Positions 1 through 11,776 are shown, counted from the first letter of the stretch. The stretch is 64,000 nt of DNA from Limonium bicolor (GCA_023374045.1 CM041783.1:121335503-121399502); one strand, 5' to 3'. Numbers and translations: made by a program. Notes: generated by a model not told the origin, from the letters alone.

Positions 1-2074
1 AGTGCCTAAAGAATTTTGGTAAAGAAAATGAATCCAAAAGAATAGAGAAAACGCTTAAAAAGTGAAAAACGCTAAAATGAGCGTTATGTGATCATAGGAG
101 GAATACGACCTGGACAAGGGTCTTAGATGAATTTACAAGGCTTAATAATGCCTAATTAATATACGGGAATAATTCCCGAAGAAAACGGATCCATAAAATG
201 AATTTAAAACGCTAATAAAGCTTTAGCGCATGTTTTTCGAGAAAACCCAAAAACGTGACTTTGAGTGGTCAAACGGACCCATAAAAATTATAGTCAACCA
301 AACAACTATAATTAAACATTAATGGAAGCTTAAGAGCCATTAAAATTAAAGAAACGAGAAAAATCCGGAAAACGGGCCCGGTTAGTGAATAGTACTAAAC
401 CGGGTAAATTAACGAGCGTTTTCTGTAAAAGACGAAAAACGCTCCAGCTCATATGTATAAGTTGGACCGGTTTTTAAAATAAAAATAAGCTCACTCACAC
501 TCACTTAACTAGCTAGGAAGAAAAGAAAAAGAAAGAAAAAGCAAAAAGGTACATAAAGTACTTTAACACTCTCTCTCCTCTCACTCTCACATTTCCCTTC
601 CTCTCAGCCGTATCCCCATCTCCCCCTTTGGTGATTTCCTCCCCTTATTCTTCCTCCTTGCGATTTTGCAGCCCTTCCATGGCAGCTCATATATCATCAC
701 TTGTTCATGCCACATTAAAGCTCCAAATCAAAAACCAACTACATATTCTTGCTCCTCTCATCAAGATCTATCTTTCCCTCTTTTCAAAATCTTCAAAGGA
801 TGAAGTTCATCTCCATGGGTATACCCCATTGGTGAAGAAAATGTCATTTTTATGGAGCTTGGAGTCCCCTCTCTCTTCTAAGGTAAAAATATTCAAGAAA
901 AACTCATTTTTCTTCATCCTTCTAGCTTGACTGATTTTTCCCCATTGTAATGCCTTGTTCTTTCCTTGTTTTGAGCTACTCTCCAAGCCTCCAATGATGG
1001 AGTAGAGGTTCTCCTTTGATTCATGGCAAGAAACTATTTCTAGGGTTTCCAAGGTAAAGCCAATTTTAGTGTTTTAAGCCTTTCCTTGTAATCTTGAGTT
1101 AATTAATGAGTTAAGTGCTTTTACTTAATCTCATTTCCTTATTTAATGTTGGGTTGGAGCATTGGCAATCACCTTGCCCATTTGACCGAAATTGAGAAAA
1201 AGAAGAGGAGACTTGAAATGGGAACTCATGAGAATTCTAGGTAAGAAACTTACCTTAATATTTGTCTTGATTGTCTTAAAATTTTTGGGAAATGTGTTAA
1301 TAAAAAGAATGGATCAGAATTAAGCTAGGAATGTGCTTGATTGAAATTGAGAGATAATTGTGGTTATGTTGGTGCAATGGAAAATTGGTGTTGAATTGAG
1401 GGCTTTGGAGCCAAGTGGTTTGAGATTGTGATTGTGTTGTTGTTTGGTAAATTTTGATTGCTTTGAGTGCTGGTAGGACCCTTGTATGGGTGTGGCTAGT
1501 TTAGGATGGAAAAAGGTGAGAATTGATGGATTTGGATATGTTAGGTTTATGGGGAAGTTATAGCAAAATTTTAGTAGAAAATAAGTGTTTTAGGTGACTT
1601 TGACAATGGGAGAACTTAGGTGTTCATTTGGAATGAGTAGAGTGGTTTATTAACCTTGGAATGGTAGTATGAGGATGGATTAAAGAGATGCAAAAATCTG
1701 TAGCATAATTGATGATAGAAACTTAGAATTTCAAGAAAAATAGTTAGTAAGTATAAACTTGGGAATGAAGGTTGGACTTGGGTGTAGATAATGCATTTGT
1801 CTAGGAATGAAATGGAATGATCAAATGGAGTTAGAACAAGAGGTGAACCACCAAGAGGGAGTTAGAAATGCACAAGAGTGCAAAATGTAACAGTGAGGAT
1901 TGAAATATGTAGAAATTGAGCAAGGATTTGAGTAGGGATTTGACCAATGGTTTGAAGAGGTTTATAGCATGTTTTAAGGTGTTTAAACATGTAGAAAACA
2001 TGTGGAAAGATTAAGGAATGATTAGAGGTGAATTAGGGGTTGAAAACTGGTCAAAAACTGTAAATTTTGACAGG

Positions 2075-2268
2075 TCCAGGGGTGGTCCGGGTTTGCAAAT
2101 TGGTACACAAACCTGGACCACATCAAAAACAAGGCAGAGAGTCGTCCCAGGGGGTGGTCCGGGTTTGCAACCCCGGACACAAACCCGGACCACATGAAAA
2201 ACACACCAGAAACTTATTTCCGTATTTGGTCCGGGTTGGTAACCCCGGACACAAACCCGGACCAGGCT
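2075..2268 (+). repeat. Hairpin repeat array, GGTCCGGGTTTG type
   Basis: About three units of GGTCCGGGTTTG followed within some 20-25 nt by its complement CAAACCCGGACC, separated by short A-rich spacers. Each unit can fold into a stem. The array lies about 2.15 kb from the inferred LTR start, the same offset as the arrays in the E2 and E3 LTRs, although the core word differs. Confidence 0.8.
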
Positions 2269-4242
2269 AAAAATGTAACAGAATGTGTTTTAAGGTGTCC
2301 TAATGATGGGGAATTGATTGGGGATGGTTTTAGATGATGCTTAGGACTTTTTTGGTGACCTATAAAGGTCCTTGGAAGTGTAAACGAGTTTGAGAAGTGA
2401 ATGAGAAAGTTGTGAGTTTAAAAACATATGAACAAACTAAGGAATAACGGGATAACGGGGTAAGTACGGGAGTATTAGTTGTACATACCGTAACACCTTA
2501 ATGTTAATAGAACCATTTGAATGTTATCAGTGGAACAAGTGTGAACCAAGGAACGTGAGGTCACACGGTAAAGCTAACCCCGGTGAAAGGTATGATTTTC
2601 TCATGCCCGTATGCTACCTTGGCTACTCTGATTTGTGTGCTTGTTTGATTGTGTGATCACCTTAACAAGATAAATGCACGAATCGGATTGTTTGCACTCC
2701 CTTGTGCTTGTATTGTATTGCTTGTTGTTGGATTGTATTTTTAATTTAAAGTTTGTATAATTCATGAAATGCATGACTGTGGATGAATTGCTTGAGTGTG
2801 AATGAGCATTGTAGTTCAACTCATAGTTGAGTCTTGTTTGAGTAGTGACTCGTAGAGAGAGTCAAGTTGCGAATTAATAAAAACGTGGATACACACTAAA
2901 ACTATCGAACCAAGAAACGATAATGCAAACCTATGAACTCACTAGAACGTGAGAGAATTGTACGGGAATTAGTAAACTCCCGATAACGGTTAGAGAACCA
3001 AATTGACTTAATCCACAAATCAATTATTAGCGGAAGTATATAAGGAACCTCTATTTAGAGGATTTAATGAATGCACAAGACATGAACCTTGAGAGAATTA
3101 AGAATTGTAAGGGATCACCAAACCCCTTAGAACGATAGTCGAACCCCAATGAGAGGATCCGACTAACGTAAACAATCCCGAACATGAGAGTATGCGATAA
3201 GTTGGGTAAAACCTTAAATCTGAGAATACTAGACATTGAGAAATTCCCTAAGATAATAGATGTTATCGTGAGAGATACCTCTAGGCTAATCCATGAGATT
3301 GTGAAATGACTCCGAGAGAGGAGTTTTGGGAATTTGAGTAGTCCGGTAGAGAACTGGACATATGAGAATTTGAGGAGCTAATTGTATAGCTCCATTTGTA
3401 TTTGTAAGCCCGGTGGTGAGTCTTGTGTATGACTCTGCCCGGAGGTCATGGGCAAAGACTTAAAAGATGCCTTTGAGTATTGAGAATTGGTTTGAGAATT
3501 GATTTGAGTATTGAGTGTTGAGTTGAAACTTGAGAGACTTGAGAAATCGAGTTTGAGTGGAGAATTGAGTTGAGTATTGTAGAACTTTCTTGAGGTTGAG
3601 AGTAAGAGAATTTGAGTAAGAGTACTCAAGAGAGTGGGTAAAACAATGAGTAATTGAGTAAGGCATAGTGAGGAGAAACCCTCAAGGCCTAAGATTAAGT
3701 AATACCAACTAACAAACTTATTGTGTTAGTGTGATTGCATTCCTTGGTTGAATGTTAAGTTTTTGTTAATGTACATATATAATGTATGTTGTCTGCATGT
3801 TGATTGAAATAAAATGAATCGCATGTTCTCGACCAAAGTAGTCGGTGTACCCCCGTTAGCACGCGGGGTATGCGAAATATGCAGCAATTTTGCTGAGCCC
3901 CTAGGGGCACCATTTTTATCTTTCCAGGTACATGGAAGCTGATCACCGTCCGAGAGTGTAAGACGGGGTTACTATATGAGCATGAGTAGTTGGCTTAGGA
4001 ATGATGTATTTAATTTGAAATGTTGAATTGTGAGTCCGAATTGTTATCGGCAGTCTTATGAAATATAGACACTCGGTATAGAACATAATTGAGGTTGTAA
4101 TGTATAATATGGGATTGAAGTTTGTATTGAATTGAGATTTGATTAAGGAATTGGAATGTATTGTTTGGTATATTATACTCGGTATATTCATCATCAGACC
4201 GATATTGTAATTTGGTTGGTTATATTGAGATTGGTTGGCCTT

Positions 4243-4264
4243 GTTAGTCACGTGGGTGACTAAC
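4243..4264 (+). promoter_or_regulatory. LTR-terminal inverted repeat
   Basis: A 22-nt imperfect palindrome with arms GTTAGTCAC and GTGACTAAC around a short centre, containing CACGTG. Equivalent stems with compensated base changes sit near the ends of the E2, E3, E5 and nested LTRs. Its function is unknown; an RNA hairpin or a G-box-like protein site are both possible. Confidence 0.6.
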
Positions 4265-4366
4265 GACATGTATCACCACCGGTTGTAGTTTGAATTCCGC
4301 TGCTTTGTTGTTGGTAATTGAGACGGGTTAGGAGATAATTGTGTGATTACCGGTAGGGGTGTTACA

Positions 4367-4533
4367 CCCGTACCCCATACTTCACTTTACTTGCTTTACA
4401 TTACTACACTTATCCATGAACGCTCTATCTACGCACCGTCCCTAGGACGTTATAAACACTTCACACTTTACAATGTAGATATCTAGACTTAACACACAAC
4501 TTCTGAGTAACAAAAACCATCATTACCGGTTAA
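4367..4533 (+). other. E1 leader, no recognisable primer-binding site
   Basis: This is the spacer between the LTR end and the gag start codon. In E2 the equivalent spacer holds TGGTATCAGAGC a few bases after the LTR; here no TGG-starting tRNA match follows the LTR. Either the site was lost by mutation or deletion, or the element is too decayed to show it. The last 30 bases before ATG at 4534 are A-rich. Confidence 0.6.
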
Positions 4534-5909
4534 ATGGCTCGAAGAGGAGGAAGAGGAGCGGGTCCCCCAGGAGGCTACGGACTCGACGCAGTTACTACAG
4601 ATGTCATCGCTCAGATTGTGACGGCTGCATTAGCTCAACAGCAGGCTCAAATTCCACAACCACCACCGCCACCACCTAACGGTCCCCGGGAGTTCAACTG
4701 GCTGAAAGTGGTCAACGACCTTCGTCCCCCAGTCTACGAAGGCCAACCAGTACCGAAGGCCTTGGAGAAATACATCGACGAGATACAGAAAGCTTTCACC
4801 TCTCTAAACGTTCCAGCAGATCGCCAAGTGGACATAGCAGCCTACTTTCTCCAAGGACCCGCTCATCGATGGTGGCTGACCGCCAGAGCCGAGCTGACTG
4901 CCCAGGCGAATTTTGACTTCCAAGCATTCCTGGCGGCCCTGAGAGCTAAGTTCTATCCATCCTATCTACAGAAGTGGCTAAGAAGTCAATTTGAGCAGCT
5001 GAAGCAAGGGACTTCCTCTGTTACTGAGTACTATAATTATTTTGTTGAGTTGCTTGGTGTCATCAGAGAGGGAGCTTACGCTCCGAGGTATCTGGTGGAC
5101 AAATTCCATACCTGCTTGAACTTCAGGATCATGACTATGATCGGTTCCACCAGAGGAATGACTTTACAGGTATGGAATATGACTCTGAAATTTCTGGTAC
5201 GCTAAGATTTCCCCACTAACACATATTGTAACGACAGGAGCATGCTGATGATGCAAATGACTACGAAACCACCATTGCCTATCAGGATTCTGTGCTAGGC
5301 AAGAGGAAGGGATATGATGGAGGAAGGAGTGGAGGAAACTCTTCCCAAAACTATGAGAGGAAGGGAAAGTTCTTCAAGGGGAGGAATGAAAAGGACATGG
5401 TTCCCTCATATACTGATGTATAGCCAATCCGCTCCCAGTCACCTAGGGGTGAGACAAGTTAGAATCTATATTGTGGTTACATTTTGCTATCACATTACTA
5501 ACCTTGAACTGAAACAGGAGATAAACCTGTAAGAAGGTATTTCTGCAAGAAGTGCAAGCAGGACCACCCAGGCACGGAGTGTGATGGAACCCTTGTGACT
5601 TGCCACTACTGCGGCGGGAAGGGGCACAGATCGTTCGAGTGCTTCTCGAACTTGGATTCCAAGAACTACAAGCCACACACCGGGTTAGCGACCAGAGCCC
5701 CAGCTACTAATACTACTGGAGGAGCAGGTAGAGGTGGCACAGGAGGTGCTGGACCATCTACCAACCGCCCTGCCCAGAACTATTCACAGAGGCTAGGGCA
5801 GAACTACCCTCAGAGGCCAGGCAAAGCACAGACTCTCAACCTGGTGGACCGTGTTGAAGCAGCGAGTGATGACCCGAGTTCACCTAGTGAGGACTACCTT
5901 TCTATCTAA
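4534..5909 (+). pseudogene. gag: E1 gag, three exons, decayed
   Basis: Capsid/nucleocapsid protein that packages element RNA. Exon 1 (4534-5169) begins ATG with a basic Arg/Gly-rich leader and a Pro run, then a retrotransposon Gag core (REFNWLKVVNDLRPPVYEG, then AAYFLQGPAHRWW). It ends TLQ at a GT donor. Exon 2 (5238-5448) is a basic, Gly-rich linker. Exon 3 (5518-5886) carries two zinc knuckles, CX2CX3HX4C then CX2CX4HX4C. Introns 5170-5237 and 5449-5517 are GT-AG and keep the frame (phases 0 and 1), as in E2. Exon 2 has an in-frame TAG at 5421, so this copy is inactive. The frame runs past the third donor at 5887 to TAA at 5907, giving a Gag stop if that intron is retained. Confidence 0.85.
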
Positions 5910-6069
5910 GAAGCTTAGATCTTCGTTTCGCTTCATTTCTTTAATTAATTTTTCTCCTTATTGTAAAGGGATGAACTATAAATCCCTCTTTTCTTTTACA
6001 TCTTTTGTTCTAAAACCAGTTGTGAACCTTGAATTACTCATTTAATAGCAATTGTTGTTTTTCATTCAG
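5887..6069 (+). other. E1 intron between gag and the AlkB exon
   Basis: GT at 5887 follows the first base of a codon (phase 1), and the CAG acceptor ends at 6069. Joining these puts gag exon 3 in frame with the AlkB exon. The same donor can also join in frame to the pol exon at 6877, skipping AlkB. The intron is T-rich before the acceptor and contains the gag stop codon TAA at 5907. The arrangement and phase match E2, which supports a real intron. Confidence 0.65.
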
Positions 6070-6779
6070 CTTTCGATATTTGCTTTCCTATTTTTCCATT
6101 TTCCACACCCACCATTTCCTTTGAAGCCAAACCACACCCACTAGAGAAGTGTGGGATATTGAGACCCGGGATGATCTTATTACGAGAGTTTTTTACCCCA
6201 GCAGTCCAGTATGCATTGATCCTCAAGATCAGAGAATTAAGTGTGAAAGGAGGAAACTTTTACACCCCTACCTTCAAGAATGGTTCAACCATGAAGGTGA
6301 AGATCATGTGCCTAGGTAAGAAATGGAACCACACCACCAAGAGCTATGAAGAGGTGGAGGTGCCACCAATCCCGGGAGAGTTGCAGACCATCATTGGAGC
6401 TGTAGTTTAGGCAGCACAAGAATTGGAGGATGAGCCTGTCCCAGACCTAACCTCAGACGTGTGCATCATCAACTTTATGGAAAAGAAGGTAAGCTAGGGG
6501 TGCATCAAGACAAGGACGAATCTCTAGAGTCCATCACCAGAGGAGTTCTAGTGGTGTCCATATCACTTGGAGACGACACGAAGTTTCTATTTGGTGAGGA
6601 GGATGGACCTTGCTACCAAGATCCTCCTGAAGTCGGGTGATGTGCTGATATCTGGAGGAGCAGCTTGACTTATCTACCATGGGGTGAAGAGGATCAAGCC
6701 CAACACAACCCTCACACCCATCATTAATCAGACCCACATGAAACTTGGCCGTTTAAACTTAACCTTTAGACAGACCTAG
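6070..6779 (+). pseudogene. E1 AlkB-like 2OG/Fe(II) dioxygenase exon, decayed
   Basis: Homologue of AlkB dioxygenases, which use 2-oxoglutarate and Fe(II) to remove methyl and other alkyl groups from nucleic-acid bases. Visible in order: PGMILL start of the fold, KIMCLGKKWN, CIINF, the iron-binding HQDKDES (His at 6503, Asp at 6509), KSGDVLI with the distal His in YHGV (6678), and GRLNLTFRQ with the 2OG-binding Arg. The terminal TAG is at 6777. The exon opens with a FDICFP segment that matches FNICYP in E2. Breaks: stops at 6408 and 6666, frameshifts near 6494 and 6610. The motif set resembles plant ALKBH1-type proteins closest to bacterial AlkB; that assignment is from memory. It lies between gag and pol, as in E2. 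Confidence 0.88.
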
Positions 6780-6876
6780 CCATGTATTTTACAATTTCAG
6801 CATTGTAATCTTCAAGTTGATCATGAATCTTTCAATAAGAATGGAAATCTTATGAATTTTAATTGCTTTGTTGTAG

Positions 6877-8299
6877 GGGTTGGAAACTCAGGGATCAGGT
6901 GGAATGTGTTGAACCAGGCTCAAGCAAAGAGCAATGGAGTGGTCATCACATGTATAACAATTAACCCTTATTAGCTACCTTGGAAAAGTTGCCTAGAAAT
7001 CTTAAAATTCTACTCTATAAATTCAGGCGCGTTCTTAATTAATGGAGTGGAGGCCACCGTTTTGTTTGATTCTAGAGCCTCTCATTCATGTATATCCCAA
7101 GAATTTCATGCTATGATAGATGCCCCTACAGAGGATATCCATGACTGCTCAGTCTTGTTGCCATCCAGAGAGTTGATCAAAAGTAGTAAGCAATGCAAGA
7201 ATCCAAGCATATACATCAAGGGAGCAGACTTCCTTCTTGATGTCATTGTCTTCCCTAGCATGGGATTTGACATAATTGTGGGCATGGACACGCTACGGCG
7301 GTACAGAGGTAGACTACACTGTGCAGAGCATCGTCTCCTCTTGAAGTCAGCTACAGGAATCACAGTATTATACCGAATGCAGCCCAAGCAGCCGACTGTA
7401 AAGGTTTTATCGGCGTTATCACTAATGAAGGAGGTGTCCAAGGGTGCTACCGCCTACTACTGTTATGCCTAGGATCTGAGAACGGATACGAAGTGCAGGA
7501 GCGATGTTCCCATTGTGTCGAAGTATCCCAACATTTTTCCGGAGGAGCTACCTGGACTGCCACCGCTGAGAGAGGTTGAATTCAACATCGACCTCGTACC
7601 TGGCACGGGACCGATTGCCTAGGCTCCCTACCGGATGGGCCCTGCAGAGATGGTTGAATTGAAGAAACAACTACAGGAGCTACTAGATAAGGGTTTCATC
7701 AGACCCAGTGTCTCACCTTAGGGCACTCGTGTGCTGTTCGTCAAGAAGAAGGACAGAAGCAATGAGGCTTTGTATCGACTACAGGGAGCTGAAGATTGTC
7801 ACGATCAAGAACAAGTACCCACTGCCCAGGATCGATAACCTATTTGACCAGCTGAAGGGAGCAAAAGTGTTCTCCAAGATTGACCTGCATTCCGGATATC
7901 ATCAGATTGCAGTAGCGGAGTCAGATATAGAGAAGACAACATTCCGGACCAGGTAAGGCCATTACGAATTCACAGTGATGCCGTTTGGACTGATCAATGC
8001 ACCAGCGAGATTTATGGACCTGATACAAAAAGTCTTCCAAGCCAAGTTAGACAAGTCAGTGGTCGTATTCATAGATGACATCTTGATCTTCTCCAGGAGC
8101 AGAGAGGAATATGAGCAGCATTTGAGGACAGTCTTGGAGACTCTAAGAGAGAAGCAACTTTATGCCAAGTTCAGCAAGTGCGAATTCTGGCTGGACAAGG
8201 TGACATTTCTTGGTCATGTGATCTCAGCTGAGGGAGTTTCAGTAGACCCAGCTAAGATTGAGGCAGTGAAGAGCTGGCACAGACCCCGCACAGTGACAG
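6877..8299 (+). pseudogene. pol: E1 pol (protease and partial reverse transcriptase), decayed, cut by the gap
   Basis: The polyprotein makes protease, reverse transcriptase, RNase H and integrase; only the first two remain before the N run. A short leader exon (6877-6951) aligns with the E2 pol start. A likely 75-nt GT-AG intron follows (6952-7026). The protease region has VLFDSRASHSCIS, with Arg in place of the usual Gly of DSG. The RT region shows [33 protein letters not shown] and VVFIDDIL (catalytic DD at about 8075), then FLGHVIS. In-frame stops lie at 7470, 7619, 7719 and 7954, and there is a frameshift near 7760, so this is a dead copy. RNase H, integrase and the 3' LTR are not seen and may lie in or beyond the gap. 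Confidence 0.88.
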
Positions 8300-8799
8300 N
8301 NNNNNNNNNNNNNNNNNNNNNNNNNNNNNNNNNNNNNNNNNNNNNNNNNNNNNNNNNNNNNNNNNNNNNNNNNNNNNNNNNNNNNNNNNNNNNNNNNNNN
8401 NNNNNNNNNNNNNNNNNNNNNNNNNNNNNNNNNNNNNNNNNNNNNNNNNNNNNNNNNNNNNNNNNNNNNNNNNNNNNNNNNNNNNNNNNNNNNNNNNNNN
8501 NNNNNNNNNNNNNNNNNNNNNNNNNNNNNNNNNNNNNNNNNNNNNNNNNNNNNNNNNNNNNNNNNNNNNNNNNNNNNNNNNNNNNNNNNNNNNNNNNNNN
8601 NNNNNNNNNNNNNNNNNNNNNNNNNNNNNNNNNNNNNNNNNNNNNNNNNNNNNNNNNNNNNNNNNNNNNNNNNNNNNNNNNNNNNNNNNNNNNNNNNNNN
8701 NNNNNNNNNNNNNNNNNNNNNNNNNNNNNNNNNNNNNNNNNNNNNNNNNNNNNNNNNNNNNNNNNNNNNNNNNNNNNNNNNNNNNNNNNNNNNNNNNNN
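8300..8799. other. Assembly gap, 500 N
   Basis: Exactly 500 undetermined bases, probably a placeholder of fixed length. E1 pol breaks off in reverse transcriptase on the left, and E2 LTR sequence equivalent to 19149 in the 3' LTR starts on the right. The true gap must hold at least about 865 bp of E2 LTR, so it is longer than drawn. Confidence 0.95.
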
Positions 8800-10167
8800 T
8801 CCATTTCGGTGCCAAGGTGTTCCACCATTGAAGGAGCTTGAGCTTGTATTTTGACATATTGTTGATCTCCTTTGCTTCTAGGTAAGGAATCTCAAAGAAA
8901 AATCATGTTTCCTCCATGTTTTTATTCCGAAAATACACATTGATATAGCTCTTGTGTGACTTTGTTCTAGCTTCATTTCAACTCTTCATGGACTAGGTGG
9001 AGTCCTCTCTTGTTATATATTCAAACTCCCTTCAAAGATCAAGGTAAAACAACTACATTAATGTTTTTGAAACAATGTCAAATTAGGGTTTACAATGAGA
9101 TGAAGCTCAAAGCTTGAATACTCATTATGGTGTTTGTATATTGTCTAGAACTTGACAAGGAACAAATACATACGGTTTTGTAAGGAATCAAGAAGGAAGT
9201 GTTTTGGGAAAAAGAGGTAAATCTACTAACTTAAATGTTGTTTAATGCCTTAGGAGAAATGAGCTTATAAATGCTTATTAAAACTACCTAAAGAGCAAAT
9301 GGTGAATGACTTAGTAAAGTGTTCTCAAGAGACTAGTAAAGGGCATATGTGTGTTGAGTGTATTTGCAGGTTAAAGGCATATATATTGTGGAAATTCAGT
9401 GTTTATGATTTAAGCACTTTAAGGGCCTAAGAGCCATGCATTTTAAGGGCCTAAGTGCCATGCAATTTAAATTGTGCACTATATTGTAATGTGGTGTAAA
9501 TTTGGTGAAATTGTGTATGAGAGTGTTCTTGGTGATTTTAGATGTTCTTGTGTGTTTAAAGGAGAAGGTAAAGTGTTTAGGCTTAGTAATGTTCTAGGGG
9601 AACCCATGTCAAAATTTAGGTAGGAAGTAAGAAGTTCTAAGTGTTTACATAAGGTTTGGTGAGTTAGAAAATGTAGGAAATGAATAAGGAGTTCATGATG
9701 TTTTAAGGAATTTTGATGACTAGGAAGTACTCTAGAATGTAATAAGGACTTAGGCATGATCTTGAGATTTAGTAGGTACCAAAGTCACTTTGGGACTTAG
9801 GTAAATACCTAGGCAAACTTTGGTAAAATAAGGAGAAGTGTACACTAGGAAAAGAGTTTCAAGAAGGAGATAAGGAATTAGTTGTGAGAAGATGCTTGGG
9901 AGATGATGTTAAGTTAAGGAGAAAGCATTTTGGGATAGTAGTTATCATAGGTATGAAACACCACTTGGAAAACTAGGAGAAAATGTTGTAAGTGTTAGGA
10001 ATTTTGTGAAGGAATAAGTAAAGGCTTAAGGAATTAGAAAATGAGTTTTATGAGTGTTTAAGGGTGTCTTAAGTTGTGTTTAAAGTGCCCAAATGAGGTT
10101 AGGGAGTACTAGGTTATATGGGGTGAAGTTTGGAGTTGAATGTAAAAAGGAAAACATAGATTTGGGG

Positions 10168-10495
10168 CCGACCGGACTTGCGACCGGACTTGCAAGCTCG
10201 GTCGGGACCTGTTTACCCTGCGAGAATTAGTTTCTGAATGACCGGGCTTAGGACCGGACATGGACAAGTCCGGTCGGGCTAAATTTACAAAGAGAAAAAC
10301 TCTCTGGAATGGACCGGACATAGGACCGGACTTACAAGTCCGGTCGGAGTAGAAAATTTTGTACGGATTGAGTTACTGGAATCGACCGGACATGGGACCG
10401 GACTTGACAAGTCCGGTCGGGCTGAATTTCCGAAGGGGAGAAACTCTCTGGAATCGACCGGACATGGACAAGTCCGGTCGGCAAGTCCGGTCGAC
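10168..10495 (+). repeat. Hairpin repeat array, GACCGGAC type (5' LTR)
   Basis: Four to five units of roughly 72 bp. Each has one or two copies of GACCGGAC(A/T)TG followed closely by the complement CAAGTCCGGTC, then a spacer ending in CTGGAAT(G/C). Units fold singly, and any direct copy can pair with any inverse copy. The same array is in the 3' LTR at 20511-20840. Confidence 0.9.
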
Positions 10496-11754
10496 CTAAA
10501 CTTGTAAAAAAAAAAAAAACAGAAAAGAATGTGACTTATGTAGTTAACCCTAGGGTGTATAATGAAGGTAACCTAGGGTGAGGTAGACATTAAAACATGT
10601 CATACAATCATGTTGAATACTTAGTAAGTGTGAAGTTAAATAATTAATTAACCGACATTACTAATGTGTATAGGATTCTCTCAAGGTGGGAACGAAACAA
10701 GGCAAGGACCAAGGTATGGTTTTCTTGCAGTCTGTTGCCTAACGGTTTACACCGGCTTGGGTGTTGTTTGTTTTCTGGGTGTTTACGACCTTATAAGATT
10801 AAGGCATGAAAAGAGTTTACAGTTGTTATTATTATGGTGTTGTGTATTATGACTCCTTTCCCTTGGTGTGTCTAACAAGACCTAAATGTTGCTTGTATGT
10901 GACTTAACAAATGTTGTGTGTTCATTAACAAGTGCTAACCGGGGGAGTGAGGAGTCCGGTTGTTCCGGCCACGCGTGTGATGGATGGGGGTCGATATCAT
11001 ATCCGGTTCGACTCTCTTGGTGTATGTATAGGTGGTATTCCAATTTGGTTTCTACCTTCCCTTAGCTTATCCAAAGCTAGTTACTGACTCACGTCGGGCC
11101 ATAGGGGCATACGTATGTTATTTCGGAGTGCTCAGGATTACTATATCCGACACACCTTTGGTATAAGTTAACCGTTCTATATAACCGGACGGTAACGAGG
11201 ATGGTAACGAGCTTAACATGGGGTTGGTGAAAACCCCTAGGCTCTCATGGTATACTAACTATGGCGGGAGGTTCCTTGTGAGGACCAAGGTTATGGTGTT
11301 ATGTATTGATGTTGTGATGCTATGCAATTTCCCTTGCTTTGCTATGGTATTTATGTATATATATGTTGGTTGTTCTAAAATGAATGCCATGTTATTATGA
11401 CAATTGGTTGCGCGTATCCCGTTAGTCGATGGGCTGCGCGTTAGCCATACCAGCAAAGGTGCTGACCCCCTCGGGGGCCCCATATTTTTATTGCAGGATG
11501 AGGATCGAAGAGGCAGAGTGGCTCTAGGTCCTAGGTGGTGATATACTTTTGGATAAGTAGGTTGTTGAGCCCGGGATGCGCCTGTGCTCCCGAGGCGTAC
11601 ATTTGATACCTTGTTATACAGTTATGGATGATTATGGTTTGGAGATGATTTGTAAATTAAATACTCGGTATGTGGTTATGTTTATATATGGATGTTAGTT
11701 ACTATGCTCGGGAGTCTGATCATCAGACCGATACACTTGTATTTATTCTGCCTA

Positions 11755-11776
11755 GTTAACCACGTGGGTGGTTAAC
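11755..11776 (+). promoter_or_regulatory. LTR-terminal inverted repeat (5' LTR)
   Basis: Arms GTTAACCAC and GTGGTTAAC, about 90 nt before the LTR end, overlapping CACGTG. It corresponds to the stem at 4243 in E1 with paired base changes in the arms. Confidence 0.6.

Larger units (their letters stand above)
1..4366 (+). mobile_element. E1 5' LTR (first bases outside the window)
   Basis: Long terminal repeat of a decayed Ty3/Gypsy element. It ends in GGGGTGTTACA at 4366, matching the CA end of the other LTRs here. Its first bases match the reverse complement of the E3 right LTR near 44330, so the true start probably lies about 80 nt before the window and the full LTR is about 4.4 kb. It carries a hairpin-repeat array (2075-2268), a CCCC/GGGG hairpin followed by a pyrimidine-rich stretch and CAG (3895-3927), a 22-nt inverted repeat (4243-4264) and a TTCCGCTGC motif just before the end. 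The frames inside are short and show no known domain, so I treat it as non-coding. Confidence 0.85.

Noticed and set aside
8214..8857. Open frames across the N run
   Set aside because: They are artefacts of translating undetermined bases.
10168..10495. Regularly spaced repeats resembling a CRISPR array
   Set aside because: Units are self-complementary with related, not unique, spacers. They lie in plant LTRs with no cas genes, and the same array is in both LTRs of one element.
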